Shown here in pieces: positions 7,344 to 16,172 of a stretch of 64,000 nt of DNA. Within the stretch, counting starts at the first letter, position 1; every line of letters starts with the position of its first letter. The notes under the pieces were generated by a model. It saw only the letters and a program-made list of their open reading frames with translations. It was not told the origin of the DNA and searched no databases. The DNA comes from Limnocylindrus sp040397235. GTDB lineage: Bacteria > Chloroflexota > Limnocylindria > Limnocylindrales > Limnocylindraceae. Both the position numbers and the translations under genes were made by a program. Where the stretch lies: assembly GCA_040397235.1 (NCBI GenBank), contig JBBAWH010000005.1, positions 1-64,000 on the forward strand, given 5' to 3'.

Positions 7344-8197
7344 GCGGGCGACGTATTCTCCTCTTGGGGCATCCGGTGGAGCACAGCCTCTCGCCCGCTT
7401 TTCAGCAGGCGGCGTTCGATTCAATCGGCCTGCCAGTGAAGTACGAGGCGATGGATGTGGCGCCAGCTGATTTGGCGCGCGTCGTAGCCGAGTTGCGCGC
7501 CGATCCGCTCGTAATGGGAGCGAACGTGACGGTGCCGCACAAGGAGAAGATCGCGCCGCTCCTCGATTCGCTCACCGACGACGCCGTACAGATTGGCGCC
7601 GTCAACACGATTACCCGCGCTGGGAGCCGACTTGTTGGTCGCAATACCGACGCGGCGGGCTTCCGCGGCGCGCTCGACGGCCTGCTCGACGGTCGACGCA
7701 CCCCGCGACATGCGCTGGTGCTTGGTGCTGGCGGCGCAGCGAAGGCGGCGATCTCGGCACTCGTGACCGCAGGCGTTGCTCAGATCTCCATTGCGAATCG
7801 CCATCTGGCCCGCGCCGAGCGCCTTGTTGCCGAAGTGCGCAAGGCTTCGCCACACCTCACCGTGCGCGCCGCGCCGTGGCATGAGGGACTCCTTATTGAA
7901 GAGGCGCAGATTGCCGGTCTCGTCGTACATGCCACCACGCTCGGCTTGAGTGACGGCGCTCTGCCGCTCCCAGCGGCGGCGTTCCGCGCCGGTCAGTTCG
8001 TGATTGACGTGGTCTATGCGCCGGGCGAGACGGCCCTGGTGCGCACGGCACGCGCCGCGGGCGCCGAAGCGATCGACGGACGCGAGATGTTGCTGCTGCA
8101 GGGTGCGGCGGCCTTTGAACTGTGGACGGGGCGACCGGCCCCTCTTGCGGTGATGCGCGAAGCGTTTGACACTGCAGCGAAGCAGAACGCGAAGTAG
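7340..8197 (+). CDS. aroE: Shikimate dehydrogenase
   Basis: NADP-dependent reduction of 3-dehydroshikimate to shikimate. This 285-residue protein has the shikimate-binding HSLSP near residue 14, NVTVPHKE carrying the catalytic lysine, GRNTDAAGF carrying the catalytic aspartate, and the nucleotide-binding GAGGAAKA. The start codon overlaps the aroA stop (ATGA). An 11-base gap and a GGGGAG site lead to aroC. Confidence 0.95.
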   Translation: MSGRRILLLGHPVEHSLSPAFQQAAFDSIGLPVKYEAMDVAPADLARVVAELRADPLVMGANVTVPHKEKIAPLLDSLTDDAVQIGAVNTITRAGSRLVGRNTDAAGFRGALDGLLDGRRTPRHALVLGAGGAAKAAISALVTAGVAQISIANRHLARAERLVAEVRKASPHLTVRAAPWHEGLLIEEAQIAGLVVHATTLGLSDGALPLPAAAFRAGQFVIDVVYAPGETALVRTARAAGAEAIDGREMLLLQGAAAFELWTGRPAPLAVMREAFDTAAKQNAK

Positions 8198-8208
8198 AGG
8201 GGGAGATC

Positions 8209-9465
8209 ATGGCCTTTCGATTCTTGACCGCAGGCGAGTCACACGGTCCAGAGCTCGGCGTGATTGTGGAGGGGATGCCCGCGGGCGTGCCGCTCACCGA
8301 AGCCGCCCTCGAGATTGATATGCGACGACGCCAGGGTGGCTACGGCCGCGGCGCTCGCCAAACCATTGAGCAGGACCGCGCGCGGATTCGCAGCGGCGTG
8401 CGCCACGGCGCGACGCTCGGCTCCCCCATCCTGTTGCTGATTGAGAACCGTGACTGGGAGAACTGGACCAGCGTGATGCAGGTCGCCCCGCTGAGTGCCG
8501 ACGAAGCGGCGGCTCTTGAAGCGGCCGCAGCCGAGGGGACGAGGCGCGCCATTCCAGTGACACGCGTTCGCCCCGGGCACGCCGATCTCGCTGGCGCGAT
8601 GAAGTACGGCTTTGATGATGTGCGCAACGTTCTGGAGCGCGCCTCAGCGCGCGAGACGGCGGCACGCGTGGCTGCTGGTGGCGTCGCCAAGGCACTCCTA
8701 AACGCCCTCGGCATTGAGATCTGGTCCTTCACCGCCGAGGTTGGCGGCGTGGCGGTGGATCCGGCGAACTGCACGCGCACCCGCGACGAGGCCGACGTGA
8801 GCCCGCTGCGCTGCCCAGACCCTGCGGCGGAGGAGCGCATGATTGCGCGCATCGACGAGGCGCGCACGGCTGGAAACACCGTCGGTGGGATTTTTGAAGT
8901 GGTAGTGAAGGGGCTCCCGATGGGGCTCGGCAGCTACGTGCACTGGGACCGCCGACTCGACACTGCGCTCGCTGGGGCGATCGCCAGCATCCAGAGCGTG
9001 AAGGGTGTGGAGTTCGGCCTCGGCTTCGAGCAGACGCGCATCTTCGGCTCCGAGGTGCATGACGTGATCGAGGGCCGTTCGGCCGACGGCAGCTGGGTGC
9101 ATCGCACCAATCGCGCTGGCGGTCTCACCGGTGGCGTCTCGAACGGTGCACCGATCGTAGTGCGTGGTGCAGTGAAGCCGATCAGCACCCTGGCACGACC
9201 GCTCCCATCTGCCGACCTGATCACCGGTGAGAAGGTCGAGAAGGCGCACTACGAGCGCTCCGACATCAGCGTCGTCCCTGCTGCGGGCGTGATCGGCGAA
9301 GCGATGGTGGCACTCGCCATCGTGCCCTTCCTGCTTGAGAAGACGGGCGGCGACTCGCTCGCTGAGATTCAGGCGAACCTCGCAGCACTCCGTGCCCGAT
9401 CCGCAGCACCGCGCACCACCCCGTCGGCGGGTGGCACCAGCGCCGGCTCCGGCGGCGACGACTAG
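8209..9465 (+). CDS. aroC: Chorismate synthase
   Basis: FMN-dependent elimination of phosphate from EPSP to give chorismate, the last shared step. The 418-residue protein carries GESHGPELGVIVEGMPAG at the N-terminus, RRRQGGYGRGARQ, the central GNTVGG stretch and the ERSDISVVPAAGVIGE signature near the end. It has a clear GGGGAG ribosome site. The last ~25 residues are Ala/Ser/Gly-rich and look disordered. Confidence 0.96.
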   Translation: MAFRFLTAGESHGPELGVIVEGMPAGVPLTEAALEIDMRRRQGGYGRGARQTIEQDRARIRSGVRHGATLGSPILLLIENRDWENWTSVMQVAPLSADEAAALEAAAAEGTRRAIPVTRVRPGHADLAGAMKYGFDDVRNVLERASARETAARVAAGGVAKALLNALGIEIWSFTAEVGGVAVDPANCTRTRDEADVSPLRCPDPAAEERMIARIDEARTAGNTVGGIFEVVVKGLPMGLGSYVHWDRRLDTALAGAIASIQSVKGVEFGLGFEQTRIFGSEVHDVIEGRSADGSWVHRTNRAGGLTGGVSNGAPIVVRGAVKPISTLARPLPSADLITGEKVEKAHYERSDISVVPAAGVIGEAMVALAIVPFLLEKTGGDSLAEIQANLAALRARSAAPRTTPSAGGTSAGSGGDD

Positions 9466-9471
9466 GTTGCC

Positions 9472-11139
9472 ATGAACGCCCCCCGCGATCTTGCACTCGT
9501 TGGCCTCCCCGGCGTGGGGAAGAGCTCGCTCGGCAAGCGTCTCGCAGCGAAGCTCGGCGTTCCTTTCCTTGATACCGACCGCGCGGTGATCGCGGAGACC
9601 GGCGTGAAGAACGACAGCGTGGCGTTGATCTTTGAACGCGAGGGCGAGGCGGGTTTCCGACTGCGCGAGCGTCAGCTGATCGCTTCGCTCGTATCCCCTG
9701 AACCGCCTGCCGGATCGATCGGCGCAGAGCTCGGCATTGGCCGTGTTGTGGCGTTAGGTGGTGGTGCTGCAGCCGACCCGCGTAGTCGCTGGGCGCTCCG
9801 CGAGCGAGCGATCCTCTTCTGGCTCGACGCCCCCGACAACTCCATTGCGCGACGACTGCGCACGGCACGTGTCGTTCGCCCACTGATGAATCACGCCGAT
9901 CCGGTCGCCACACTCGAGCGACTTCGTGGTGACCGCGAGCGCTTCTACCGACCAGGGGCGCACCTGCGAAGTACGCGCAGCCCAGGTTCGCTTGCCGACG
10001 AGGCGATTGAATTACTGCGAACCACTGTGCGATCGACCCGACCGCTGCTGAATGCCGAGACCGTCTCCGGTCGTTGGCTGGTGGGCGACGGGATTGCCGT
10101 TGATGCGTTGCGTGCCCTGCTCGCCGAGCGCGGCCTCTCACGCATGGTGCTGGCCACCGAGCCGAATGCGGCGCGCGCCTTTGCCAACGGCCTACGCGAT
10201 GCACTTGCCGCCACGGGCATTACGGTGATTCCACTCGAGCTGCCGAGTGGCGAGGCGGCGAAGGAGCTGCACGAGATTGGCGCCGCGGCACAGCGACTCG
10301 CCAACGCCGGTGTGGAGCGTCGCGATCTGATCGTTGCCGTTGGTGGCGGTGCACTCACCGATGCAGCTGGACTGCTGGCCGCTCTCTATCTGCGTGGCAT
10401 CGACTGGATCGCCGTGCCAACCACACTCGCCGCTCAAGTTGACGCCTCACTCGGCGGCAAGACTGGCGTTGATCTTCCCGAGGGGAAGAATCTCGTTGGC
10501 GCGTTTCATCAGCCGCAGGCGGTCATCGCCGACCTTTCCGCGCTGCGCACCCTCCCCGCTCGCGAACTGATCGCAGCATCTGCCGAAGCGGTGAAGATTG
10601 CCCTGCTCGGTGATGTGCGTCTCTTCACCGTCCTCGAGGAGGCGGCTCCGCGACTTGTGGCCGGTGATCCAACACTGCACGACGACGGCACCCTCGCCGA
10701 GATCGTGGAGCGCGCCGGTTGGTGGAAGTGCCGCGTCGTTGCCGCCGACGAACGTGAATCAGGCGAACGCATGAGCCTCAACCTTGGTCACACCCTTGGG
10801 CACGCCCTCGAACAGGCGGCCGGCTACCAGAACCTGTTGCATGGCGAGGCGGTCGGCTACGGCTTGCGCGCCGCGCTGCAGATTGGCGTGGAGCTTGGCG
10901 TGACCCCCGCGGCACTGGCTGCGCGCGGTGTTGCCCTGCTCGACGCACTCGGTCTCGGCGTTGCGCCACGCAGCGAGCCCGTCGCTGCACTGCTGGCTGC
11001 CGCCGGTCGCGACAAGAAGGTGGTCGAGGCGAAGATTCGCTGGGTGCTCGCGAGCGACGACGGCTACGTTATTCGCAACGACGTTCCTGCTAGCCTCGTA
11101 GAGCGCGCGGCGGCGGCCATGTTGGCCGGCGTCAAGTAA
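9472..11139 (+). CDS. aroKB: Shikimate kinase / 3-dehydroquinate synthase fusion
   Basis: This 555-residue bifunctional protein has two domains. Residues 1 to about 175 are shikimate kinase: P-loop GLPGVGKSS, the DTDR shikimate-binding site and GGGAA. Residues from about 190 on are 3-dehydroquinate synthase: GGGALTDAAG, PTTLAAQVDASLGGKTG, Zn ligands in EAVK, NLGHTLGHALE and LLHGEAVGYG. The kinase uses ATP on shikimate; the synthase makes dehydroquinate from DAHP using NAD and a metal. The two activities are not consecutive in the pathway, so the fusion ensures co-expression rather than channelling. It follows aroC by 6 bases. Confidence 0.95.
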   Translation: MNAPRDLALVGLPGVGKSSLGKRLAAKLGVPFLDTDRAVIAETGVKNDSVALIFEREGEAGFRLRERQLIASLVSPEPPAGSIGAELGIGRVVALGGGAAADPRSRWALRERAILFWLDAPDNSIARRLRTARVVRPLMNHADPVATLERLRGDRERFYRPGAHLRSTRSPGSLADEAIELLRTTVRSTRPLLNAETVSGRWLVGDGIAVDALRALLAERGLSRMVLATEPNAARAFANGLRDALAATGITVIPLELPSGEAAKELHEIGAAAQRLANAGVERRDLIVAVGGGALTDAAGLLAALYLRGIDWIAVPTTLAAQVDASLGGKTGVDLPEGKNLVGAFHQPQAVIADLSALRTLPARELIAASAEAVKIALLGDVRLFTVLEEAAPRLVAGDPTLHDDGTLAEIVERAGWWKCRVVAADERESGERMSLNLGHTLGHALEQAAGYQNLLHGEAVGYGLRAALQIGVELGVTPAALAARGVALLDALGLGVAPRSEPVAALLAAAGRDKKVVEAKIRWVLASDDGYVIRNDVPASLVERAAAAMLAGVK

Positions 11140-11148
11140 GGGGGAGCC

Positions 11149-11673
11149 ATGGCGGAGATCTCGAAGCGCATCGAACTCGCGGCGATGAGCGCACGAACCC
11201 GCGCACATGCCGCTGGCGATGGCCTCCTGATGTTGAGCGGCCCCAACCTGAACCTGCTCGGTGAGCGCGAGCCAGAGACCTACGGCACCACCACCCTCGC
11301 CGAGATTGAGGCTTCTGTGGCAACCGCGGCAGCAGCCGCTGGTCTGCACCTTGTTGATGCGGTGCAGTCGAATCACGAGGGCGAGCTGATTGACCGACTC
11401 CATGTGCGCGACTTCTCGTGGCTGATCATCAACCCGAGTGGGCTCACCCACACCAGCGTCAGCCTGCGTGATGCGCTCCTCGCCGTGGAGCGACCCTTCG
11501 CCGAGGTGCACCTGAGCGATCCTGCGACGCGCGAAGCGTTCCGCAGCGTGAACTTCGTGGAAGACCTCGCCGCCGTTACGGTGCGTGGCTGCGGTGCTAC
11601 CGGTTATCTGCGCGCCGTTGCCCTCATCGCAGAACTGTGGAACGCCGCTCGTGTGGCGGATGGGCACCAGTGA
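11149..11673 (+). CDS. aroQ: Type II 3-dehydroquinate dehydratase
   Basis: Dehydrates 3-dehydroquinate to 3-dehydroshikimate. After an N-terminal extension of about 25 residues come GPNLNLLGEREPETYG (the catalytic Tyr region), the loop Arg, NPSGLTHTSVSLRDAL with the catalytic His, and EVHLSDP. Usual type II enzymes are about 145-150 residues; this is 174 because of the N-terminal stretch. The ATG at 11149 has GGGGGAG upstream. An internal ATG at 11185 could give a shorter form. Confidence 0.93.
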   Translation: MAEISKRIELAAMSARTRAHAAGDGLLMLSGPNLNLLGEREPETYGTTTLAEIEASVATAAAAAGLHLVDAVQSNHEGELIDRLHVRDFSWLIINPSGLTHTSVSLRDALLAVERPFAEVHLSDPATREAFRSVNFVEDLAAVTVRGCGATGYLRAVALIAELWNAARVADGHQ

Positions 11674-11945
11674 GCGATCCCGCCGCACGCCTGCAAGAGA
11701 TTCGCGCCGCCATCGACACCATCGACGACCAACTGCTGACGCTGCTCGCCGCACGAACTGAGCTTGCCCTTGAGGCAGGCGCGGCGAAAGCGGCACTCGG
11801 ACGCGCGGTACACGACCCCGAGCGCGAGGCGGCACTCCTTGCACGCGTTGCGGCGCGCGGCGCCGGTGCCCTTACTCCTGAGGACCTTGTAGATCTGTGG
11901 ACGATGCTGATGGCGGCGACGCGTCGGGCGGAGTCTCAGCGCTAA
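11670..11945 (+). CDS. AroQ-class chorismate mutase
   Basis: This 91-residue all-helical domain converts chorismate to prephenate on the way to Phe and Tyr. It has the family start RLQEIRAAIDTIDDQLLTLLAAR and the later EREAALLARV helix. The GTG at 11670 overlaps the aroQ stop, so it is translationally coupled and last in the operon. Its presence directs the operon towards Phe/Tyr, in agreement with the Phe/Tyr leader peptide upstream. Prephenate dehydratase and dehydrogenase are not in this window. Confidence 0.9.
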   Translation: MSDPAARLQEIRAAIDTIDDQLLTLLAARTELALEAGAAKAALGRAVHDPEREAALLARVAARGAGALTPEDLVDLWTMLMAATRRAESQR

Positions 11946-12126
11946 ATCCAGCGCAGCGCATTACCGGCAGTCGCGGGTAGCGCGGGAACCGATCATCGGT
12001 ATCGGAGAGTCCGCAGCGCATAAAGTTCGACCCGCGTCCACTCACGACGAGCCGCGCATGGATGCAGATGGAACAGAGGCCGCTACTCATGAGGCGCAGT
12101 GTGGCGCAGAGTCAGCGATTGGGGTG

Positions 12127-12218
12127 TGGCGGAGGGGGAGGGATTCGAACCCCCGCAGACCGTTACCAGCCTGGGCTGTTTTCAAGACAGCTCCGTTCAA
12201 CCACTCCGGCACCCCTCC
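12127..12218 (-). tRNA. tRNA-Ser(TGA)
   Basis: The minus-strand tRNA has acceptor GGAGGGG, a long variable arm, discriminator G and an encoded CCA. The anticodon loop CTTGAAA gives TGA (codon UCA). It starts 32 bases downstream of the DinB-like gene, which itself follows serS, so it may be part of the serS transcript. Confidence 0.96.
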
Positions 12219-12250
12219 ACGAGGGAGTGTATCGGATGCGGCGGCGGCGC

Positions 12251-12706
12251 TCAGCCGAAGTGTGCGAAGTGATCGGCCCAGTGGGCGCTGCTCTCCATCT
12301 TGATGATCTTCTTGAGCGGGTCGCCCTCGAGCGATGGGAAGGCTGCCTCGTCGTAAAGCTGCGCCTCGGAGAGCCCTGCCGCTGCCGCGCGAAGCTCCGC
12401 CCACGCGGCGGCCTCGGCGGCTCGCACCTCGCTCGCCTCACGACCACGGTTCTCGGCGGTAATTCTGGCATTCAGTTCGTCGAGGCTCTCCGCGGTGATC
12501 TCGGGGGTGCCGCCCCCAATCAGGGTTCGAATCTCATAGGTGCCACGGCGCTCCCACCACTCAATGTGCGCGAGCAGATCGGTGCGAGTGAGATCACCGT
12601 CGGCAGCCTGTGCCCATGCGGCCTCGGGGGTTGCGGCGATGGCGGCCTCAAACTCGGCGCGGGCGGCGTCGAGCCGGGTGAAAAAGTTCTGAACGCGTTC
12701 GCTCAT
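12251..12706 (-). CDS. ClbS/DfsB- or DinB-like four-helix bundle protein
   Basis: This 151-residue protein, predicted mostly helical, has an N-terminal FFTRLDAARAEFEAAI helix and LLAHIEWWERR near residue 45. Those features recall the DinB/ClbS/DfsB/DUF1706 superfamily, which often uses metal-binding histidines; the bundle's function varies. Only the first His and a later HWADHF are visible candidates. It starts 3 bases after the serS stop, so it is coupled to serS. Confidence 0.6.
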   Translation of the reverse strand: MSERVQNFFTRLDAARAEFEAAIAATPEAAWAQAADGDLTRTDLLAHIEWWERRGTYEIRTLIGGGTPEITAESLDELNARITAENRGREASEVRAAEAAAWAELRAAAAGLSEAQLYDEAAFPSLEGDPLKKIIKMESSAHWADHFAHFG

Positions 12707-12709
12707 TGA

Positions 12710-14050
12710 CTACTTCTGCTTCGGTGGGGCGAGATGCGTCCGCCCACCAAGGTACGGGTGCAGCACAGCGGGAAGTTTCACGCTGCCATCAGGCTGCGCG
12801 CCGTGTTCCAGGAGCGCCGCCAGCACACGCGGTACCGCGAGCCCTGAGCCGTTCAGCGTGTGCACCAGCTCTGGCTTCTCGCCAGCGGCGGTGCGGTAGC
12901 GAATCGCCATGCGGCGTGCCTGGTAGTCGCCAAAGTTCGAGCAGCTCGAAACTTCGAGCCAGCGCTTCGAGCCGGGGGCCCACACCTCCAGGTCGTATTT
13001 GCGCATCTGCACGAAGCCCATGTCCCCCGTTGCCATCAGCAGCACGCGGTACGGGAGTTCGAGTTGCTTGAGCAGTGACTCGGCGCGGGCGGTCAGCCAC
13101 TCAAGTGCGGCGGCTGATTCGGCAGGGCGCTCAAAGCTCACCATCTCCACCTTGTCAAACTGGTGCAGGCGCAGGATGCCGCGCGTCTCGCGGCCAGCGG
13201 CGCCCGCCTCGCGACGGAAGCATGGTGTGTAGGCGGCATAGCGAATTGGCAGATCCGCACCGTCGAGGATCTCGTCGCGATGCATGTTCGTCACCGGCAC
13301 CTCGGCGGTTGGCGCGAGGTAAAAGCCGTCGCGACCAACGACGTACATCTGGTCTTCCTTATCAGGGATCTGCCCCGTGCCGCGTGCCGACGCCTCGTTG
13401 ATGAGGATCGGTGGCCAGATCTCGGTGAAGCCGTTCTCACGCACATGCGTGTCGAGGAAGAGGTTGATCAGTGCGCGGATCAGTGCGGCGCCATCGGCGC
13501 GATACGCAGGGAAGGCGGCACCCGCCACCTTTGCGCCGCGCTCAAGATCAAAGATGCCGAGTCGCTCCGCGACCACGTCGTGCTCTGGCGCTGCTGCAGT
13601 GGCTGGATCCTCACCCTTCGCCCCGATTGCAGGGTGCCCCGCAGGTGCCCAGGTGCGAATCGTGGTGTTCGCCTCGGCGCCGCCAACAGGAATATCTTCG
13701 TCGGGCGGGTTCGGAATGCGCAGGAGTAGATCTTCGAGTTGTGCCTCGGCGGCGGCGAGCTCCTTCTCGAGCCCCTCCATCTCGGTGGCGACCTTCTGGG
13801 AATCAGCCTTCAGCGCGACGACCTTCGGATCAGTGGCAGGGACGGCCGGCTTGCCGCCGAGCAGCGCCCCGACTTCGGCCGAGAGGCGCTTGCGCTCGGT
13901 GCGCAGCGTGTCCACACGAACGGAGAGCGCGCGGCGTGCGGCGTCTGCCTCAAGGGCGGCATCAACAACCTTCGGATCTTCGCGCTTGGCGATCGCGCCC
14001 GCGCGCAGCCGGTCGGCGTCGTCGCGGAGTCGCTGTGTACCAACACTCAT
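12710..14050 (-). CDS. serS: Seryl-tRNA synthetase
   Basis: Class II synthetase charging tRNA-Ser. The 446-residue protein starts with the two-helix coiled-coil arm (about 1-105) that grips the long variable arm of tRNA-Ser. It continues with motif 2 in FRREAGAAGRETRGILRLHQF and motif 3 in the NGSGLAVPR stretch. Its start overlaps the lysS stop by 4 bases. All four serine tRNA types lie downstream within about 12.6 kb, all on the same strand. Confidence 0.97.
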   Translation of the reverse strand: MSVGTQRLRDDADRLRAGAIAKREDPKVVDAALEADAARRALSVRVDTLRTERKRLSAEVGALLGGKPAVPATDPKVVALKADSQKVATEMEGLEKELAAAEAQLEDLLLRIPNPPDEDIPVGGAEANTTIRTWAPAGHPAIGAKGEDPATAAAPEHDVVAERLGIFDLERGAKVAGAAFPAYRADGAALIRALINLFLDTHVRENGFTEIWPPILINEASARGTGQIPDKEDQMYVVGRDGFYLAPTAEVPVTNMHRDEILDGADLPIRYAAYTPCFRREAGAAGRETRGILRLHQFDKVEMVSFERPAESAAALEWLTARAESLLKQLELPYRVLLMATGDMGFVQMRKYDLEVWAPGSKRWLEVSSCSNFGDYQARRMAIRYRTAAGEKPELVHTLNGSGLAVPRVLAALLEHGAQPDGSVKLPAVLHPYLGGRTHLAPPKQK

Positions 14051-15675
14051 GCGCTTACCCCCTGTACCGCTGCGGCATCGCGCAGCCTAGTAAGGATAAG
14101 GGTGCGATCGATCGCTGCGAGCAGCCAACCCGCGCGTGGGCCGTTGGTTCGCCCGAGGAAGGCGGCGTAGAGCGAGGCGAAGGCACGAACCGGCTGCAAG
14201 CCAGCCTCCTTGGCGGCGCTGAAGATGAGCGCCTGCCAGGCGTCGCCGCTGCCGAGGGCGGCCGCATCGGCGGCGATTGCGGCTTCAATCTGCGGGGCGA
14301 GGGCACCGAGCCAGGCGCGCTCCTCGGCACTGAGGGCGGCAACGGCATCGGTCGGTAGATCAGGGCGCACGGCGATGCGCGCCTCATTGGGGGCGTAATC
14401 GCGCAGCCAGGTGGTGACGGCGGCGATGCGCTCGTTCAGTTCGACCGATTCGGCAGCGGTGAGTGGGCTCCCCTTCTCGGCGGCGGCACGCTCAACAACG
14501 TTGACCCCAGGAAGCTGCAGCAGCAGCGAGAGCTGCCCGAATGCTGGACGCCACGCTGCGGCAACCTCTTTCGCCGCCTCGGCGGTGCTGTCGGTGATCT
14601 GGCTGAAGAACTGCAGTCGCTCGTGATCGGGTGGCAGCTCGCCGCGCACCGTCTTGCCCGCAGTTGCGGCGCTGATGCGGTCGTACTCATCATGCAGGCG
14701 CGGAATCGCGTCGCTGCCCGCCGGATCGAAGTCGATCGCGTGGTTCGGTCGTGGCCGCAGGAAGAGGAAGCGCAGCACCTGGGGAGGGATCGACTCGGAG
14801 ATCGAGTGCACCGCGGCGCCGAGCCCCTTCGAGGTTGACATCTTCTTACCACCCACGTTGAGGAACTCGTACATCACGTTGATCGGCGGCTCGCGGTCGA
14901 ACACTTCGCGCGAGATTGCCTCGCTGCGATCGCGCGATCCGCCCTTGGTGCCGAGATCCTTGCCGCACCCTTCAATGGTGACGCCCATCAGCGACCACTT
15001 CGCCGCCCACTCCACGTTGAACGGCATCTTCGCCTTGCCGCCGAATGGTGCGAGGCGCCCCTCATGGCCGCACCCCTGCGCCCACTTCACATAGTCGGGG
15101 AGGCAGCGATAGCGAATCGTCTCGCCATCCCAATCGTCGGAGAGGGTGGTACCAACGCGACCGCAGGCTTCGCAGATCGCCTGAATAGGCAGCCAGCCGG
15201 CGGGGCGCTCCACGTTGCTGACGCGCACGTAGAGATCGCGAATCACCTGCGCCTTGTCGAGGGCGGTGCGAATAAATGGATCAAGCTGCCCGGTTGGATA
15301 GATCTCGGAGAGCCAGTAGAACTCAGGTCGAATGCCGAGGCGCGCAAACGTCGGGAAGAAGAGCGTGCCAACAAAATGTCGTGCGTAGTTTTCGGCGCTG
15401 CTCTCCTCAGGTGCGGGGACGTGTGCGAGCGGCACGCCCATGTAGCGCTCCACCGCATCGGGGGTGAGTAGCGCCTGCGCATCCATCGCATCCATATCTT
15501 CGACGCCGTAGCGGAATTGCACGGGGATGCCGCGGTCGCGCAGGGCACGAGCAATGGTGTCGTGCATGACTGGCCCACGAAGGCTTCCAACGTGCACCGT
15601 CCCCGACGGGGTCTTCGAGTCGTTGACGACCTGGGGCCCGGAGACGCGTGCGGCGAGTTCGTCTGCCCAATACAT
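14047..15675 (-). CDS. lysS: Class I (archaeal-type) lysyl-tRNA synthetase
   Basis: Charges tRNA-Lys. The 542-residue class I enzyme has the HIGH-like HVGS near residue 28 and KMSTSKG near residue 285, with Cys pairs in between that may bind zinc. This type is typical of archaea and some bacteria, unlike the usual class II LysRS. A TAGGAT hexamer ends 7 bases before the ATG, and no Shine-Dalgarno is visible, so a leaderless promoter inside the argR-lysS gap is likely. Confidence 0.95.
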   Translation of the reverse strand: MYWADELAARVSGPQVVNDSKTPSGTVHVGSLRGPVMHDTIARALRDRGIPVQFRYGVEDMDAMDAQALLTPDAVERYMGVPLAHVPAPEESSAENYARHFVGTLFFPTFARLGIRPEFYWLSEIYPTGQLDPFIRTALDKAQVIRDLYVRVSNVERPAGWLPIQAICEACGRVGTTLSDDWDGETIRYRCLPDYVKWAQGCGHEGRLAPFGGKAKMPFNVEWAAKWSLMGVTIEGCGKDLGTKGGSRDRSEAISREVFDREPPINVMYEFLNVGGKKMSTSKGLGAAVHSISESIPPQVLRFLFLRPRPNHAIDFDPAGSDAIPRLHDEYDRISAATAGKTVRGELPPDHERLQFFSQITDSTAEAAKEVAAAWRPAFGQLSLLLQLPGVNVVERAAAEKGSPLTAAESVELNERIAAVTTWLRDYAPNEARIAVRPDLPTDAVAALSAEERAWLGALAPQIEAAIAADAAALGSGDAWQALIFSAAKEAGLQPVRAFASLYAAFLGRTNGPRAGWLLAAIDRTLILTRLRDAAAVQGVSA

Positions 15676-15682
15676 GCTGGGA

Positions 15683-15688
15683 ATCCTA
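15683..15688 (-). promoter_or_regulatory. -10 hexamer TAGGAT for leaderless lysS
   Basis: TAGGAT lies 7 bases from the lysS ATG, within the 29-base gap after argR. Confidence 0.5.
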
Positions 15689-15704
15689 GCGCCCGCGGCG
15701 GCGG

Positions 15705-16172
15705 TTAGCCTCGCTGGGCGAGTTCGGTCAAGCGCTTGCGGAGTTTGCGCATCGCCGCCGCATCACGCACAGCCACGAAGAGGGTGTCGTCCCCCGCCAC
15801 CGTGCCAACAATCTCGGGGAGTCGAAGGCGGTCGAGGGAGGCGGCAATGGCGTGTGCGCTCCCGGGGAGCGTCTTGAGCACCAGGATCGACCCTGCCACC
15901 GAGGCGTCGAGTGGGATCGCGCCGAGCAGGGCATGCAACCGCTCTTCCGAAGCGATCTCAATCGAGCGACCTGGGGCGAAGGCGTAGGCCGGCGAGCCGC
16001 CGCGATCCACCTTGATGAGGCCGAGCTCGGTGATGTCGCGGCTGAGTGTTGCCTGTGTGGCGGGGATCCCCTGCCGCTTGAGCGCCGTCGCAAGTTCCCG
16101 CTGGGTGCGGATCGCCTGCCGCGAAACGACATCGCGCAGGGCACGGTGGCGAACGCTCTTGCCGAGATCCAT
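15705..16172 (-). CDS. argR: Arginine repressor
   Basis: This 155-residue transcriptional regulator has an N-terminal winged helix (about 1-70) with the ATQATLSRDITELGL recognition region. The C-terminal arginine-binding oligomerisation domain includes GTVAGDDT near residue 128. It normally represses arginine synthesis as a hexamer. No arg genes are near. It begins in a TAATG overlap with the uppP stop and probably belongs to the uppP-argR-lysS-serS unit. Confidence 0.93.
   Translation of the reverse strand: MDLGKSVRHRALRDVVSRQAIRTQRELATALKRQGIPATQATLSRDITELGLIKVDRGGSPAYAFAPGRSIEIASEERLHALLGAIPLDASVAGSILVLKTLPGSAHAIAASLDRLRLPEIVGTVAGDDTLFVAVRDAAAMRKLRKRLTELAQRG

Noticed and set aside
10759..11844. 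361-codon minus-strand frame opposite aroKB/aroQ
   Set aside because: Antisense to conserved catalytic regions of AroB and AroQ; no start signal and no family features.
12710..14050. T-box leader for serS
   Set aside because: serS starts in a stop-start overlap with lysS, so there is no leader to hold a T-box.
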